DNA of 33,075 nt, taken from positions 1 to 33,075 of the forward strand of contig JAITMV010000224.1 of assembly GCA_031277295.1 (NCBI GenBank). Direction: 5' to 3'. The translations under genes were made by a program, and so were the position numbers. Position 1 is the stretch's first letter. Each line of letters opens with the position of its first letter. Below the pieces are notes generated by a model. The model had not been told where the DNA came from, did no database searches, and worked only from the letters and a program-made list of their open reading frames with translations. Of this stretch, positions 8,539 through 17,884 are shown in pieces. The stretch is from Burkholderiaceae bacterium. Its GTDB lineage: Bacteria > Pseudomonadota > Gammaproteobacteria > Burkholderiales > Burkholderiaceae_C.

Positions 8539-9702
8539 ATGAAAGGAGTTTTTTGGAAGTTGGCAACGCTGGCGGTTGTCGCGGCGTTGAGTGCGTGTGG
8601 AAGCGGCGGCTCCCAGGGGCCAGGTAGCGCCACGGGCATCACCTCGGTCAAGGTCATGGGCGACAGCCTGTCGGACAGCGGTACCTTTGCCGGCGTGCCC
8701 GGCTACGGACGCATTTTCAGCGTCCAAGGCAGTAGCGCTGAACCGAACGTCGGCTGGACCGAGCGGGTCAACGCCAACCTTGGGCTGGCACAACTATGCA
8801 GCTTTTTTCGCTTTACCGGTACCAGCTTTAATTCAACGCCCGGCTGTACCAGCTTTGCCGTCGGCGGCGGTCGTATCAACGCGGTGACTCAAACAGGCGG
8901 CCAGCAAGGTCCGTTTTCGGTGGTTTATCAGTTGCAAACCGCGGCTATGGTCAACGGCGAGTATGTGGCAAGTGATCTGCTGCTGCTCGACGGTGGCGCC
9001 AACGACGCGGCTGATCTGGTAGGCGCCTATCTCGCCACCGCCAAAGACGGTGGCGCGAGTTACCAAGCGTTACTGCTGTCTTTGCTGCCTGCGGCCACGG
9101 TTGAGCAATTGCTCGGCCAGGGAAGCACCGGCTTGGCCCAGGCCGGCGGTGCGTACATGATCGCGTTGGCCGATTTGTTTTACAACACGCTCAAGACACA
9201 GGCGTTGGACAAGGGTGCCCAGCACGTCGCTGTGCTGAACATACCGGCCATCACGCTGACTCCGCGCTTGCAGATGGCGCTGGGCGGCGTTGCCGCTGCG
9301 CAAGGCGAGGCCGTTGCCGAGCAAACCAAGACATTGTTCGATTCCTGGGTAAAAGCCTTTAACGCACAACTGGTTCAAAACGTCGGCAGCGACAAGCGGA
9401 TCGTGCTGGTCGATTTTTATACCAGCTTCGTCAATCAATGGAACTCGCCGGCGCAGTACGGCCTGAGCAATATGACCGTCCCGGTTTGTCCGGCCACGGG
9501 CGTAGGCGCGGACGGATTGCCGACGTACACCTTTGAGACCTGCACCGCGCAGGCGCTGTCGGCCAACCCGCCGGAAGGTTCGTTAGCCCCTGATTGGTGG
9601 CAGACCTATGCTTTTGCCGACAGCTTCCATCCCACCCCCTACGGCTATCAGCTTATGAGCCAGATGGTGAGCGAGGCGCTGGCTAAAGCCGGATGGTTTT
9701 AG
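8539..9702 (+). CDS. SGNH/GDSL-family hydrolase, predicted lipoprotein
   Basis: 387 aa. Lipobox LSAC, block I GDSLSDSGTF, block III GANDAADL, block V DSFHPTPYGYQL. RBS AGAAGGA upstream. Confidence 0.9.
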   Translation: MKGVFWKLATLAVVAALSACGSGGSQGPGSATGITSVKVMGDSLSDSGTFAGVPGYGRIFSVQGSSAEPNVGWTERVNANLGLAQLCSFFRFTGTSFNSTPGCTSFAVGGGRINAVTQTGGQQGPFSVVYQLQTAAMVNGEYVASDLLLLDGGANDAADLVGAYLATAKDGGASYQALLLSLLPAATVEQLLGQGSTGLAQAGGAYMIALADLFYNTLKTQALDKGAQHVAVLNIPAITLTPRLQMALGGVAAAQGEAVAEQTKTLFDSWVKAFNAQLVQNVGSDKRIVLVDFYTSFVNQWNSPAQYGLSNMTVPVCPATGVGADGLPTYTFETCTAQALSANPPEGSLAPDWWQTYAFADSFHPTPYGYQLMSQMVSEALAKAGWF

Positions 9703-9775
9703 ATAGCGGCTTTCGTGGTCTTGACTCAGGTGGAGTAGGGGGCTGTTGTCCCTGCCTTGCGCGCCACCAGGCGGC

Positions 9776-10540
9776 TCATACCGGCGTGCGGCCAAATAGC
9801 CAAGTGGTCAAGGCGCTATCGGGATGAGTGTTATAGCTAAATGCTTTCAACCTGGCGTTGCCTGCGCCATTGGTCCACCAAAAGCTGTTGGATGCCCCGA
9901 CTCCAAGGTGGCTGGCAACATCGCTCCATGGAAATGACAAGGAGCGGTCGTTTGAGAGGGTTGGAGTCGCTGCCGCCGCGGTGTTACCACGGGCGCCGCT
10001 GCTCAATATATCCATAATGGCGGAGTCATTAGACAATGCCTCCGCGCTTGGCTCCAGCCACGGCAACGTCCGCTGCCAATTCGTCAGTGTTTGCTCAATC
10101 AATGGAATCAGCGTTTCTTTGGGCCAGCAGCGGCGAATCCCGTCGAACAACAAGACACCCGTCTGGGAAAGCAAGCGGGGTATGAGGTTGATCGTTTTCG
10201 AAAAAATCTCGGCTGGCAGTCCTTCAGGAAGCCCATAAGCCACAATGAACGGAAACCGGCGGCCTACGCGATCACAACTGGGGCTGACGCAGCCCGCAAC
10301 GCACCCTTGATCCCATGCGCCTTCGGGCACGATGAAGTTCCACAGAGGTGCGTGATCGAATCCTAATCGCCAGTTGTCGCCATAAGTCAAGCGAAAATGA
10401 TGCATCCCGCCAAACAGCCATCCATCCAACTGGGCGCGTAAAGTCAAGGGGCCATCGCTCCAGACAAAGTCACCCAGGCAGGGAAGCTTTCCTCCCCAGG
10501 CCAGCTTGATAAAAGGGGCGGTGGCGTGAGCGGATTCCAT
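9776..10540 (-). CDS. tagF: Type VI secretion-associated protein TagF
   Basis: 254 aa: KLAWGGKLPCLGDFVWSDGPLTLRAQLDGWL...WNFIVPEGAWDQG...VGRRFPFIVAYGLPEG; immediately downstream of tssM. Confidence 0.88.
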   Translation of the reverse strand: MESAHATAPFIKLAWGGKLPCLGDFVWSDGPLTLRAQLDGWLFGGMHHFRLTYGDNWRLGFDHAPLWNFIVPEGAWDQGCVAGCVSPSCDRVGRRFPFIVAYGLPEGLPAEIFSKTINLIPRLLSQTGVLLFDGIRRCWPKETLIPLIEQTLTNWQRTLPWLEPSAEALSNDSAIMDILSSGARGNTAAAATPTLSNDRSLSFPWSDVASHLGVGASNSFWWTNGAGNARLKAFSYNTHPDSALTTWLFGRTPV

Positions 10541-10554
10541 CAAAAGTCAGATGG

Positions 10555-13500
10555 CTAAAACTGAGTCGGGCAGGAGAACTCGTCCAATTCGCGCAGTCGA
10601 AAAGGATTTTGGACACTATTGGTGGTAACCTCGAAGACGATCTTCTTGCCTTGAATCGTGGCGGTAGCCAGAAATCTCTCAGGCGCCGTCCGGGAACTGA
10701 CGGACAGCTTGTCAAAGAAGCGGTGCAGCGCCCATGGACCTTCGGTTTTTATGGCAACACCGTTGAAGTCTTGTCCGGTAATTTCCAGCAAGACATAACT
10801 GAGTTTGTTCGGCCCAGGCCAAGTCAGGGATTGGGCAAGCTGAGGTCCGTGACTGTATCGCACGATGGAGCCATCGACATCGAGCGACATGCTTAATATT
10901 GTGGGGTCCATTTCCACCGGCTTGATCGCTAGCCGGACCGAAGGCATTCGATCACCGGTGCGGAAAAACACGTCTCTAATCACGGCGGCTGTCTTGAAGG
11001 ACGCCAAGGAACCGCTGCCTCCGGCCCATGAACCATCAATATTTTTCTTGAAGGTCCAAGTCGAGGTGTCAACGATGGAGGACAGGTTCTTGTGGAAGAA
11101 GTCGTCCATCAAGCCGTTTGGGGCGAAGAGGTGCGCGAAATCCTCCGGCGTGACATCCGAAGTTCCCGAGCGGCGCAAAGGGTAACGTCCGGCAATCGCG
11201 CGTCTGCAAAAGTCACCCACCGTCGAGTTTAGATTAGTACCTATTGAAGCCCGTACCAGATGAGTGGTCTGGCCAATACTTGACGCAGTGGCTTGATTAA
11301 TCATGCCCCGCAGGGGTTGCGGCAGCCGCGCCGCTTCGGCGCGAAGGCTAATCACCGATTCTTGCGAAGGCGGCCTATCGCCCGAGCGGATTGCGGCATT
11401 GGCGGCCACAAGCGTTCCGTAGTATTGATCGAGCATTTTCAACGTCGCGTCAATAGGCGCCTGCTGAGTCGGCGGGGCGCCGGGAGGCCCGACAAGCTGC
11501 CGGATCGGCTCAAAGCGATCATCAACGATGTGCTCCAATTTGCGATCTGGCGCGCCTATCGTCAGAGGCCCGACAACACGCTCAATTTCGTTCCTGGTGT
11601 TTTTGAGACGTTGTTTGGCGCGATCAAATAGGGAGCGTTGATCGCCGGTGAGGTTATCTCGCAGCAGTGTGGTTTCTTTGACGACCGCTTTCAAAAACAG
11701 GGGCAGGGGCGAGTCGGGAGCCGACAGCACGCGCATCTGCTGGATGGATGTTTGAAGCGAGTCACTGGGTATGAGCTGAATGTCGTTTAGGTATTGATCC
11801 CAGGTATCGGCGTACTCCCGCAAATAGACCATGCGGACCTCGCGCACCAGCTTGCCCCGTGTGGCCTCTTCTATCTGTGTCTTGTCGGTCTTGCCAGGCA
11901 GTCCAAGTACCCACGCCTCATCATCGGCCATTTCAGCGGAGGCTTTGCCGACCTCTTTGTCAAAAACGTCCCAATAGCCCTGGTAGGTAAAAAGCCCACT
12001 GACGCCGCGATTCAGGGGCAGTTTGCTGCGTCGCGTGAATATGTTGGCGGCTTGCGGGCCTGCTGCGTCCAGCAAGTTGAACGCGGGTAGATCCACGGTT
12101 TCAAGCTGCGCTCGTAAACGCGAGTAGACACGCTGCGCCGTGGTTAAGGTTTCAAGTTTTTTGCGCGCTTGCGCCAGCAAATCATCGTTGATCGGAAAAA
12201 CAGACGTAATGATGCGATCTTTGTTGATCAATTTCGCCAAATGCGTATCCATTCGCTCTAGCGTGTCGGCGTCGGCGTCCGGCATCAGATAACGGCGCGC
12301 GTCGGCAGACACCCATCGGCGTAAATATTCGGGGTCGTAGTGCTCTGCCTCATACAGCATGAGATAGCACTTCAAAGCTTCAAAGAGGTATTCAAGTGTT
12401 TCAACCGGAGGCCGCTGAACCTGGGATTCCAGACGTTTGGCGATGATCGGCAGCAGGCCGTCTTTGAGAAGATGCTCATAGGTGGCTTCGGCCGTTACGC
12501 TTACCTTGCTGCCCTGATATAGCCCGTAGCGGTACGGCAGATTCGGGTGCGCTCTGGGAAAAGCCGAGGTATCGCCCAGGTGCTGGGCTTGCTCAAGCAA
12601 GGCGATCATGCTTTCCATGTCGCCGTCGCCCTGGGGGTACGATGAGATCGCCGCAGAAAGCTTTTGCACGTCCTTGCCGACGTCGGCAAGATAGCTTTCG
12701 TTGTTTTTGTAGCTGATTATCCAGGCGCCAACGGCAATGGCCAGGACCAAGACGGAGGCGACATAGCCGGCGTAGGTGAGCCACTTGACCTTCCGCTCCC
12801 AACGGATATTACGCCCCGCTAAATGCGTTTCCTTAAATATCAGACTAGAAAAAAGATCGTAAAGGAAGTAGCTCTTGCCCTGATTGGGGACAATGCGGAA
12901 ATCGGCAGTCCGGCTGCTCGGGAAGTTGCGGCGCAGCGTGCTCAGGATACGGTCAAATGGAGTACCTTCCTGGGTTCCACTCGAAAAATAAAGGCCACGC
13001 AGCAACGGGCGCGCAACCTGTTTGGATTGACGAAATATGATTTCAATGGCTTCGCGAAGAATTGTTTGAAGACCGGCCAGTTGCTGAGGCAAGCCGTAGA
13101 TCGCGCTAAGTCGCCGCGATTCCGTTTCTTTGGCGAGTTGTTCATCTTGAAGCCGATACAGACGATCTTGCAGCAGCGCCCACTCGTGGTCAAAACTCTC
13201 GACAATATTCTGAGTACGATTTTCCTCCTGATATTTGAACGTGAACCCCCACACTTGTTTGCGTGGGTCGGTGCTGTAGCTGTCGAAAAATTCGCTGAAC
13301 CCAGCCAGCAAATCGGTCTTCGTAATCCAGAGGTATACAGGCAACTCGATGCCGAAGCTTTCTTGCAACTCGGCAAGCCGGGCCTTCAAGGTGTTGTAAT
13401 GCGCATCGCGCTCATCCCGGCTGAAAGCCAGCACATCGGCGATGCTAAGCGTCAAGATGACGCCATTGATGGGTTGCCTGGGGCGGTATTTTTTCAGCAG

Positions 13501-14187
13501 ACCAAGAAAACCACGCCATTCGGTTTTATCAACCTCTGCATGGCTGTCTTGCGTGGTGTAGCGGCCAGCGGTATCGATGATGACAGCTTCGTCGGTGATC
13601 CACCAGTCACAATTGCGTGTTCCGCCGACTCCCTTTAGTGCTGCGCGTCCGGTTATTTCTTCCAACGGAAAGTTGAGTCCGGAGTTGACCAGCGCGGTTG
13701 TTTTTCCGGAACCGGGAGCGCCGATGATGAGGTACCAAGGCAGCTCATAGATATAGCGACCGGATAAACGGTTAAAGCTGCCTTTGGAGGCGTGCAAACT
13801 CTTGATGCTGTTGAGCGCCTGGGCGAACCGCTCTTGTAGTTCTTCAACTTCACGGGGCTTTTGCGGCTTACCTGACGGATCAATTTTTTCCTTGACGGGG
13901 CGCGCGGCAATTTTGGCTAATTGATCAAGGAATTTGGCGTTCAGGTTCCTTCGGCGCCAAAAGCGCATGAGCCACCAAATCAGAAATAGTACGAAGACGG
14001 TGATGATGACATTCCAGCGGGCGCGCTCGCTTGCCAACGGCCTGGATTCTCCGTAAGCAAATAGCGGACCGGAAAACCAAATAAAAGCACAAAGCGCTAC
14101 CAGGCCCAACAGGACAAGCGTGGTCCGGTTGACGGCCAACCGGAAAAAGCTGGCAAAAAAGTACAGTATGCGGCGGAAAAAGTACAT
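10555..14187 (-). CDS. tssM: Type VI secretion system membrane subunit TssM (IcmF)
   Basis: 1210 aa, N-terminal TM segments, Walker A GAPGSGKTT, IcmF/VasK pattern throughout. Confidence 0.96.
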   Translation of the reverse strand: MYFFRRILYFFASFFRLAVNRTTLVLLGLVALCAFIWFSGPLFAYGESRPLASERARWNVIITVFVLFLIWWLMRFWRRRNLNAKFLDQLAKIAARPVKEKIDPSGKPQKPREVEELQERFAQALNSIKSLHASKGSFNRLSGRYIYELPWYLIIGAPGSGKTTALVNSGLNFPLEEITGRAALKGVGGTRNCDWWITDEAVIIDTAGRYTTQDSHAEVDKTEWRGFLGLLKKYRPRQPINGVILTLSIADVLAFSRDERDAHYNTLKARLAELQESFGIELPVYLWITKTDLLAGFSEFFDSYSTDPRKQVWGFTFKYQEENRTQNIVESFDHEWALLQDRLYRLQDEQLAKETESRRLSAIYGLPQQLAGLQTILREAIEIIFRQSKQVARPLLRGLYFSSGTQEGTPFDRILSTLRRNFPSSRTADFRIVPNQGKSYFLYDLFSSLIFKETHLAGRNIRWERKVKWLTYAGYVASVLVLAIAVGAWIISYKNNESYLADVGKDVQKLSAAISSYPQGDGDMESMIALLEQAQHLGDTSAFPRAHPNLPYRYGLYQGSKVSVTAEATYEHLLKDGLLPIIAKRLESQVQRPPVETLEYLFEALKCYLMLYEAEHYDPEYLRRWVSADARRYLMPDADADTLERMDTHLAKLINKDRIITSVFPINDDLLAQARKKLETLTTAQRVYSRLRAQLETVDLPAFNLLDAAGPQAANIFTRRSKLPLNRGVSGLFTYQGYWDVFDKEVGKASAEMADDEAWVLGLPGKTDKTQIEEATRGKLVREVRMVYLREYADTWDQYLNDIQLIPSDSLQTSIQQMRVLSAPDSPLPLFLKAVVKETTLLRDNLTGDQRSLFDRAKQRLKNTRNEIERVVGPLTIGAPDRKLEHIVDDRFEPIRQLVGPPGAPPTQQAPIDATLKMLDQYYGTLVAANAAIRSGDRPPSQESVISLRAEAARLPQPLRGMINQATASSIGQTTHLVRASIGTNLNSTVGDFCRRAIAGRYPLRRSGTSDVTPEDFAHLFAPNGLMDDFFHKNLSSIVDTSTWTFKKNIDGSWAGGSGSLASFKTAAVIRDVFFRTGDRMPSVRLAIKPVEMDPTILSMSLDVDGSIVRYSHGPQLAQSLTWPGPNKLSYVLLEITGQDFNGVAIKTEGPWALHRFFDKLSVSSRTAPERFLATATIQGKKIVFEVTTNSVQNPFRLRELDEFSCPTQF

Positions 14188-14193
14188 GTCTGT

Positions 14194-15456
14194 TTACTGC
14201 GTCGATTGGACGGTTGGCGCTACCATCAGCAGGATCTCGACACGCCGATTACGTGCACGGTTTTCTGCGCTGTCGTTGGGGACCACGGGATCGGATTCAC
14301 CCAACCCTTGCGCATGAATGCGACTTGGATCCTGCAAGTCGCGCACGAGGATATCCTTGACATGGTTGGCGCGTGCTTGCGACAACTCGTAATTTGATGG
14401 GAACTGCACCGTGCGTATCGGCACGTTATCGGTATACCCGTTCACCGTTACATTACCCCTGACCGTATTCAACGCATCCGAAATACGTTGCAAGGTCTGT
14501 AGATAGCGACTCTGGATGGTTGCGGAGCCGGAGGCAAAAAAACTATCACCGCGCAATATGACCACACTTCGATCCGCCTCGTCATGTACGGTCACCAAGC
14601 CCTCTTGAACTTCCGGTTCCAAAAATTTGGCAAGTCGCGCCGGCCCCGGTCTGGGTGGCGTGTGTATTTTCGCCAGACGCATTACGCCAATTTTGGTCGA
14701 TACCCTGTCCGACTGGTCAGCCAATGCAAAAACAAACCAGAGATAGGTCAGCACTCCAATGAGAAGGGCAATACAAGCGGCCACCCATGCCGGCAACAAA
14801 CGCCAGCCACGATTGCCGGGATCAATCTCGCCGCGCCAATGAGGCGACAAGGTGTCTTCCTTTTCGGGCGTGGTGTCGCGAAAAATTTGCCATAGACGCT
14901 GACGCAAGATTTCAAGCTGGGCCTTTCCGTTATCGATGATTCGAAAACGTCCCTCAAACCCAAGGCACAAGCAGTAGTACATCAGTGCCAGCAGATCCCG
15001 GTGCTGCTGCGGGTTTTGCGCCAGTTTCGACAAAAGCTGAAAGAATTTCTCGCCGCCCCAGGTCTCGTTATGAAAAGTGACCAGTAAGCTGTGCCTGGAC
15101 CAGACTCCCGAGCTGCCCCACGGCGTTTGCGCAGCCGTTTCATCCAGCAGCGTGCAAAGGCAATAGCGCGCTCCAATAATTACATCAGGGGCAACGCCCC
15201 TTTGTTGCGCATCGCGCTCAAAGGTTTTTATTTTTTCGATTAGATACTGTTGCAGCCGGGAATGATCACCGAGCTTCAGCAGATTTCGAATCTGGGGTAC
15301 CAAATTAAGCACCGGATTGGCTGCTGCCACGAGCGGATTCGCACCGCTGGTAACGTCCGGCAGGTCAGTGCTGGGCAGTTGTTCATGCTGCTGCAAGGGC
15401 AGGTTTGAGCCTGCCAATACAGCTCCGGCTTCGGAATGAGCAAGGGGTGTACTCAT
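14194..15456 (-). CDS. tssL: TssL (DotU/IcmH) with C-terminal OmpA-like peptidoglycan-binding domain
   Basis: 420 aa: DotU domain, one TM segment (WVAACIALLIGVLTYLWFVFAL), OmpA domain GYTDNVPIRT...NRRVEILL. Confidence 0.95.
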   Translation of the reverse strand: MSTPLAHSEAGAVLAGSNLPLQQHEQLPSTDLPDVTSGANPLVAAANPVLNLVPQIRNLLKLGDHSRLQQYLIEKIKTFERDAQQRGVAPDVIIGARYCLCTLLDETAAQTPWGSSGVWSRHSLLVTFHNETWGGEKFFQLLSKLAQNPQQHRDLLALMYYCLCLGFEGRFRIIDNGKAQLEILRQRLWQIFRDTTPEKEDTLSPHWRGEIDPGNRGWRLLPAWVAACIALLIGVLTYLWFVFALADQSDRVSTKIGVMRLAKIHTPPRPGPARLAKFLEPEVQEGLVTVHDEADRSVVILRGDSFFASGSATIQSRYLQTLQRISDALNTVRGNVTVNGYTDNVPIRTVQFPSNYELSQARANHVKDILVRDLQDPSRIHAQGLGESDPVVPNDSAENRARNRRVEILLMVAPTVQSTQ

Positions 15457-15569
15457 GTTTTCCTGGTGTTGCGTCCGGCGCTATGGATATGAGACAAATC
15501 GACCATTCATGCTGGTTCCCGGCTGGTTGCTAGCTTCACCAAGAATCAAATACTACACAAGTTGTCCTT

Positions 15570-16898
15570 TTAACTGCGGATGGCCCAGCATTCGATTTGC
15601 AGTCCCGGAAAATCGCCAGCGACGTGCATCGCCATGCCGCCTGAGCGCTCCAGTTGACCCCAAAGCTCATTGTTGGTGTCCAATTCGAAATAGTTATAGT
15701 TTGCATGGTATGGAAGCTGTCTTGGAGCGATGGGCATGGGATGTACCTTTACGCCAGGCAAGTGCAGATTAACCAGATCGCGAATTTTTTCGACCGGGCC
15801 GATTTTGACTTGAGTCGGGAAGCGGTTACGGATGATTTCCACGGGCATTTCGGCGAAAACCGCCAGCACGAATGTGGCGTCGCGCAGCAGCGCGTTGTCC
15901 GGTATCACGCCGACGCGGACACCATACTGACGTTCGTGCAACTCGATGGGGACGGCGTTTTGCTCCAGTACCATTGACAGCGAGCGCCGAATATCGGCGG
16001 CCACTGCCTCAAAGGACGGTCTCGGGTCGTCGTGATCGTAGACGGGATATGCAATAGGACGGCGGTTTTCCCGTGTGAACGACGACAATTCGCCCGCTAG
16101 TTCAAGAAGATGTCCGTATATGCGTTCAGGATGCAGCACACGGTGGTCGCGTAGGTGTGTCATCAGGGGTTGCCACCGGTTGACGATGTTGAGCATCATG
16201 AAGTCGCCCACCTCTGCAATCCCTCCGCGGCCAGGCTGCATGACGCGAGCCGCCAGGGCCTCGGCCCGCTGTTGCATCAAACCCGCAATGTCGTCCACGA
16301 TGGCATACAGGACGGGGCTTTGACCGTAGGCAATGGAAGGCGGAATATGCCGGGTATCGAGCACAACGGTTCCATCGTTGCGTCTTTCCAAAACGTGCGC
16401 CACGGCAAGCCGCAACCAGCTATCGGTCAGCGCGCTTTCGGGCAGCAGTTGGGCGCGCATCTGCGCGAGTTGTGCCGGCGCCGGTTCTGCGCCCTCGGAG
16501 TTGCAGTCATTCAGTTGCGCATCGGTTGCCTCGTAGCGGGCCAGCGGCTCCTCGTCGGTGAAGCGGACTTCGACAGCGCCTATGCGGCGCATGGGAAACG
16601 CGAGGAAAACGCGCTCGTCCTTGAGCAGCGGCGATATTTCGAGCGGATCGGGCAGAGCGTCCGTTCCGGGCAAACTAAAAGGGGTGCCGTCCGGGAAAAT
16701 GCCAATCGCTTTTTTCAGTACTATCTTTCCCAGGGCCAGTGCCTCGACATTGAGTTCGAGTTCACGGAACCCCCAGAAGTAGCTTTCGCTCGCCATGGCG
16801 CGGGCATGAGCAAAAAATTCGAGATAGCGTTCCTGCTGTTGGAAATGCTGCGGGCGCAGGAACATTCCTTCCCCCCAAACGACTTTCTGATTGTTCAT
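15570..16898 (-). CDS. tssK: Type VI secretion baseplate subunit TssK
   Basis: 442 aa: MNNQKVVWGEGMFLRPQHFQQQERYLE...; classical TssK start and C-terminus. Confidence 0.96.
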   Translation of the reverse strand: MNNQKVVWGEGMFLRPQHFQQQERYLEFFAHARAMASESYFWGFRELELNVEALALGKIVLKKAIGIFPDGTPFSLPGTDALPDPLEISPLLKDERVFLAFPMRRIGAVEVRFTDEEPLARYEATDAQLNDCNSEGAEPAPAQLAQMRAQLLPESALTDSWLRLAVAHVLERRNDGTVVLDTRHIPPSIAYGQSPVLYAIVDDIAGLMQQRAEALAARVMQPGRGGIAEVGDFMMLNIVNRWQPLMTHLRDHRVLHPERIYGHLLELAGELSSFTRENRRPIAYPVYDHDDPRPSFEAVAADIRRSLSMVLEQNAVPIELHERQYGVRVGVIPDNALLRDATFVLAVFAEMPVEIIRNRFPTQVKIGPVEKIRDLVNLHLPGVKVHPMPIAPRQLPYHANYNYFELDTNNELWGQLERSGGMAMHVAGDFPGLQIECWAIRS

Positions 16899-16902
16899 TT
16901 TT

Positions 16903-17736
16903 TTACCAACCTCCGGTATGCAGGGGGGGCGAATATATTCTTGGGGTTACGGTCGGCGTGGAGACGGGGGGTACACGGACCGAAGGAGCAGATACCGATG
17001 GCATGTTGACCGAAGGCCCGGATACCGATGGCATGCGGACCGAGGGCGCGGATACCGATGGCATGCGAACCGAGGGCGCGGACACCGATGGCGTGGACAC
17101 CGATGGCATATTGACCGAAGGCCCGTATACCGATGGCGTGGACACTGATGGCATGTTGACCGAAGGCCCGTATACCGAGGGCATGGTGGGGTCGTAGACT
17201 CCGGTTCCTGAGCTGCCCGTGTAATTGCCTTGTGTGCTGGTGGCTGCGGTGACCGACGATGGCCCAATGCGGATGGTCACCTGAGTCGGATCGAAGGAGG
17301 GTGAAAATAGCCTGAAACGTCCGTATTCTTTGGCGCCGGGCAAAGGGGCGACGGTGCGCCAGATGCTTCCGCCTTCGACGTTCCTGAACGCCACATAGAT
17401 ACCCAACGACCGTGCTTCTGGGTTTGCTTTGCGGGTAAGGGTAGTGCGTTGGCCTGGCCGCAACATCAATTGCTCTTTGGATAAAACGTCGCCTCCGAGG
17501 ACTTGGTCGTCTTTATCAAAAAGCGTATAAAAATCAAGCGACTGGAATTTGGAAGAGTTTCTTAATTCGTACAGGCGTACCTGCACTGGCATGGCCCGGT
17601 TCTGGCTATCGGGATTTACCCTGGCATCAGCCGAGACGACGATTGTGTATGGCGCGGGCATGACCGGTCTTGGTCCCGCGCAGCCCGACAGCGCGACAGC
17701 AACTCCCAGCACGGCAGGATAGAAAACGAGCTTCAT
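16903..17736 (-). CDS. tssJ: TssJ outer-membrane lipoprotein with C-terminal PSV pentapeptide-repeat extension
   Basis: 277 aa, lipobox LSGC (Cys19), TssJ core RLYELRNSSKFQSLDFYTLFDKD...LGIYVAFRNVEGGSIWRTVAPLP, then a repeat tail. Confidence 0.92.
   Translation of the reverse strand: MKLVFYPAVLGVAVALSGCAGPRPVMPAPYTIVVSADARVNPDSQNRAMPVQVRLYELRNSSKFQSLDFYTLFDKDDQVLGGDVLSKEQLMLRPGQRTTLTRKANPEARSLGIYVAFRNVEGGSIWRTVAPLPGAKEYGRFRLFSPSFDPTQVTIRIGPSSVTAATSTQGNYTGSSGTGVYDPTMPSVYGPSVNMPSVSTPSVYGPSVNMPSVSTPSVSAPSVRMPSVSAPSVRMPSVSGPSVNMPSVSAPSVRVPPVSTPTVTPRIYSPPLHTGGW
16948..17181. repeat. 15-bp-unit coding minisatellite in tssJ (16 pentapeptides xxPSV)
   Basis: On the plus strand, recurring 15/30-bp units such as gaccgaaggcccggataccgatggcat; encodes PSV-x-x repeated from aa 186 to 263. 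Confidence 0.95.
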
Positions 17737-17884
17737 TGCTGTTATAGGCCGCTTCGTAATAGCCGCTTTTTTTTACAAACCAAGCAACGGCTTCGTATGC
17801 GGGCACCCCTCCTCGAGTACGATCTTTCGTATCATAGCAGTTGGACGTCATGGTGTACATCCTTTGCTTTTGGGAGCAGCTTTA

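Noticed and set aside
12823-13638. 271-aa plus-strand ORF
   Set aside because: Antisense within tssM; no recognisable motif.
16948-17181. CRISPR-like array
   Set aside because: Units are contiguous 15/30-bp repeats in frame with tssJ, with no unique spacers and no cas genes nearby.
16958-17197. Plus-strand ORF of TEGADTDGM repeats
   Set aside because: It is the antisense reading of the tssJ PSV minisatellite. The minus strand has a lipobox, the TssJ core and correct operon context.
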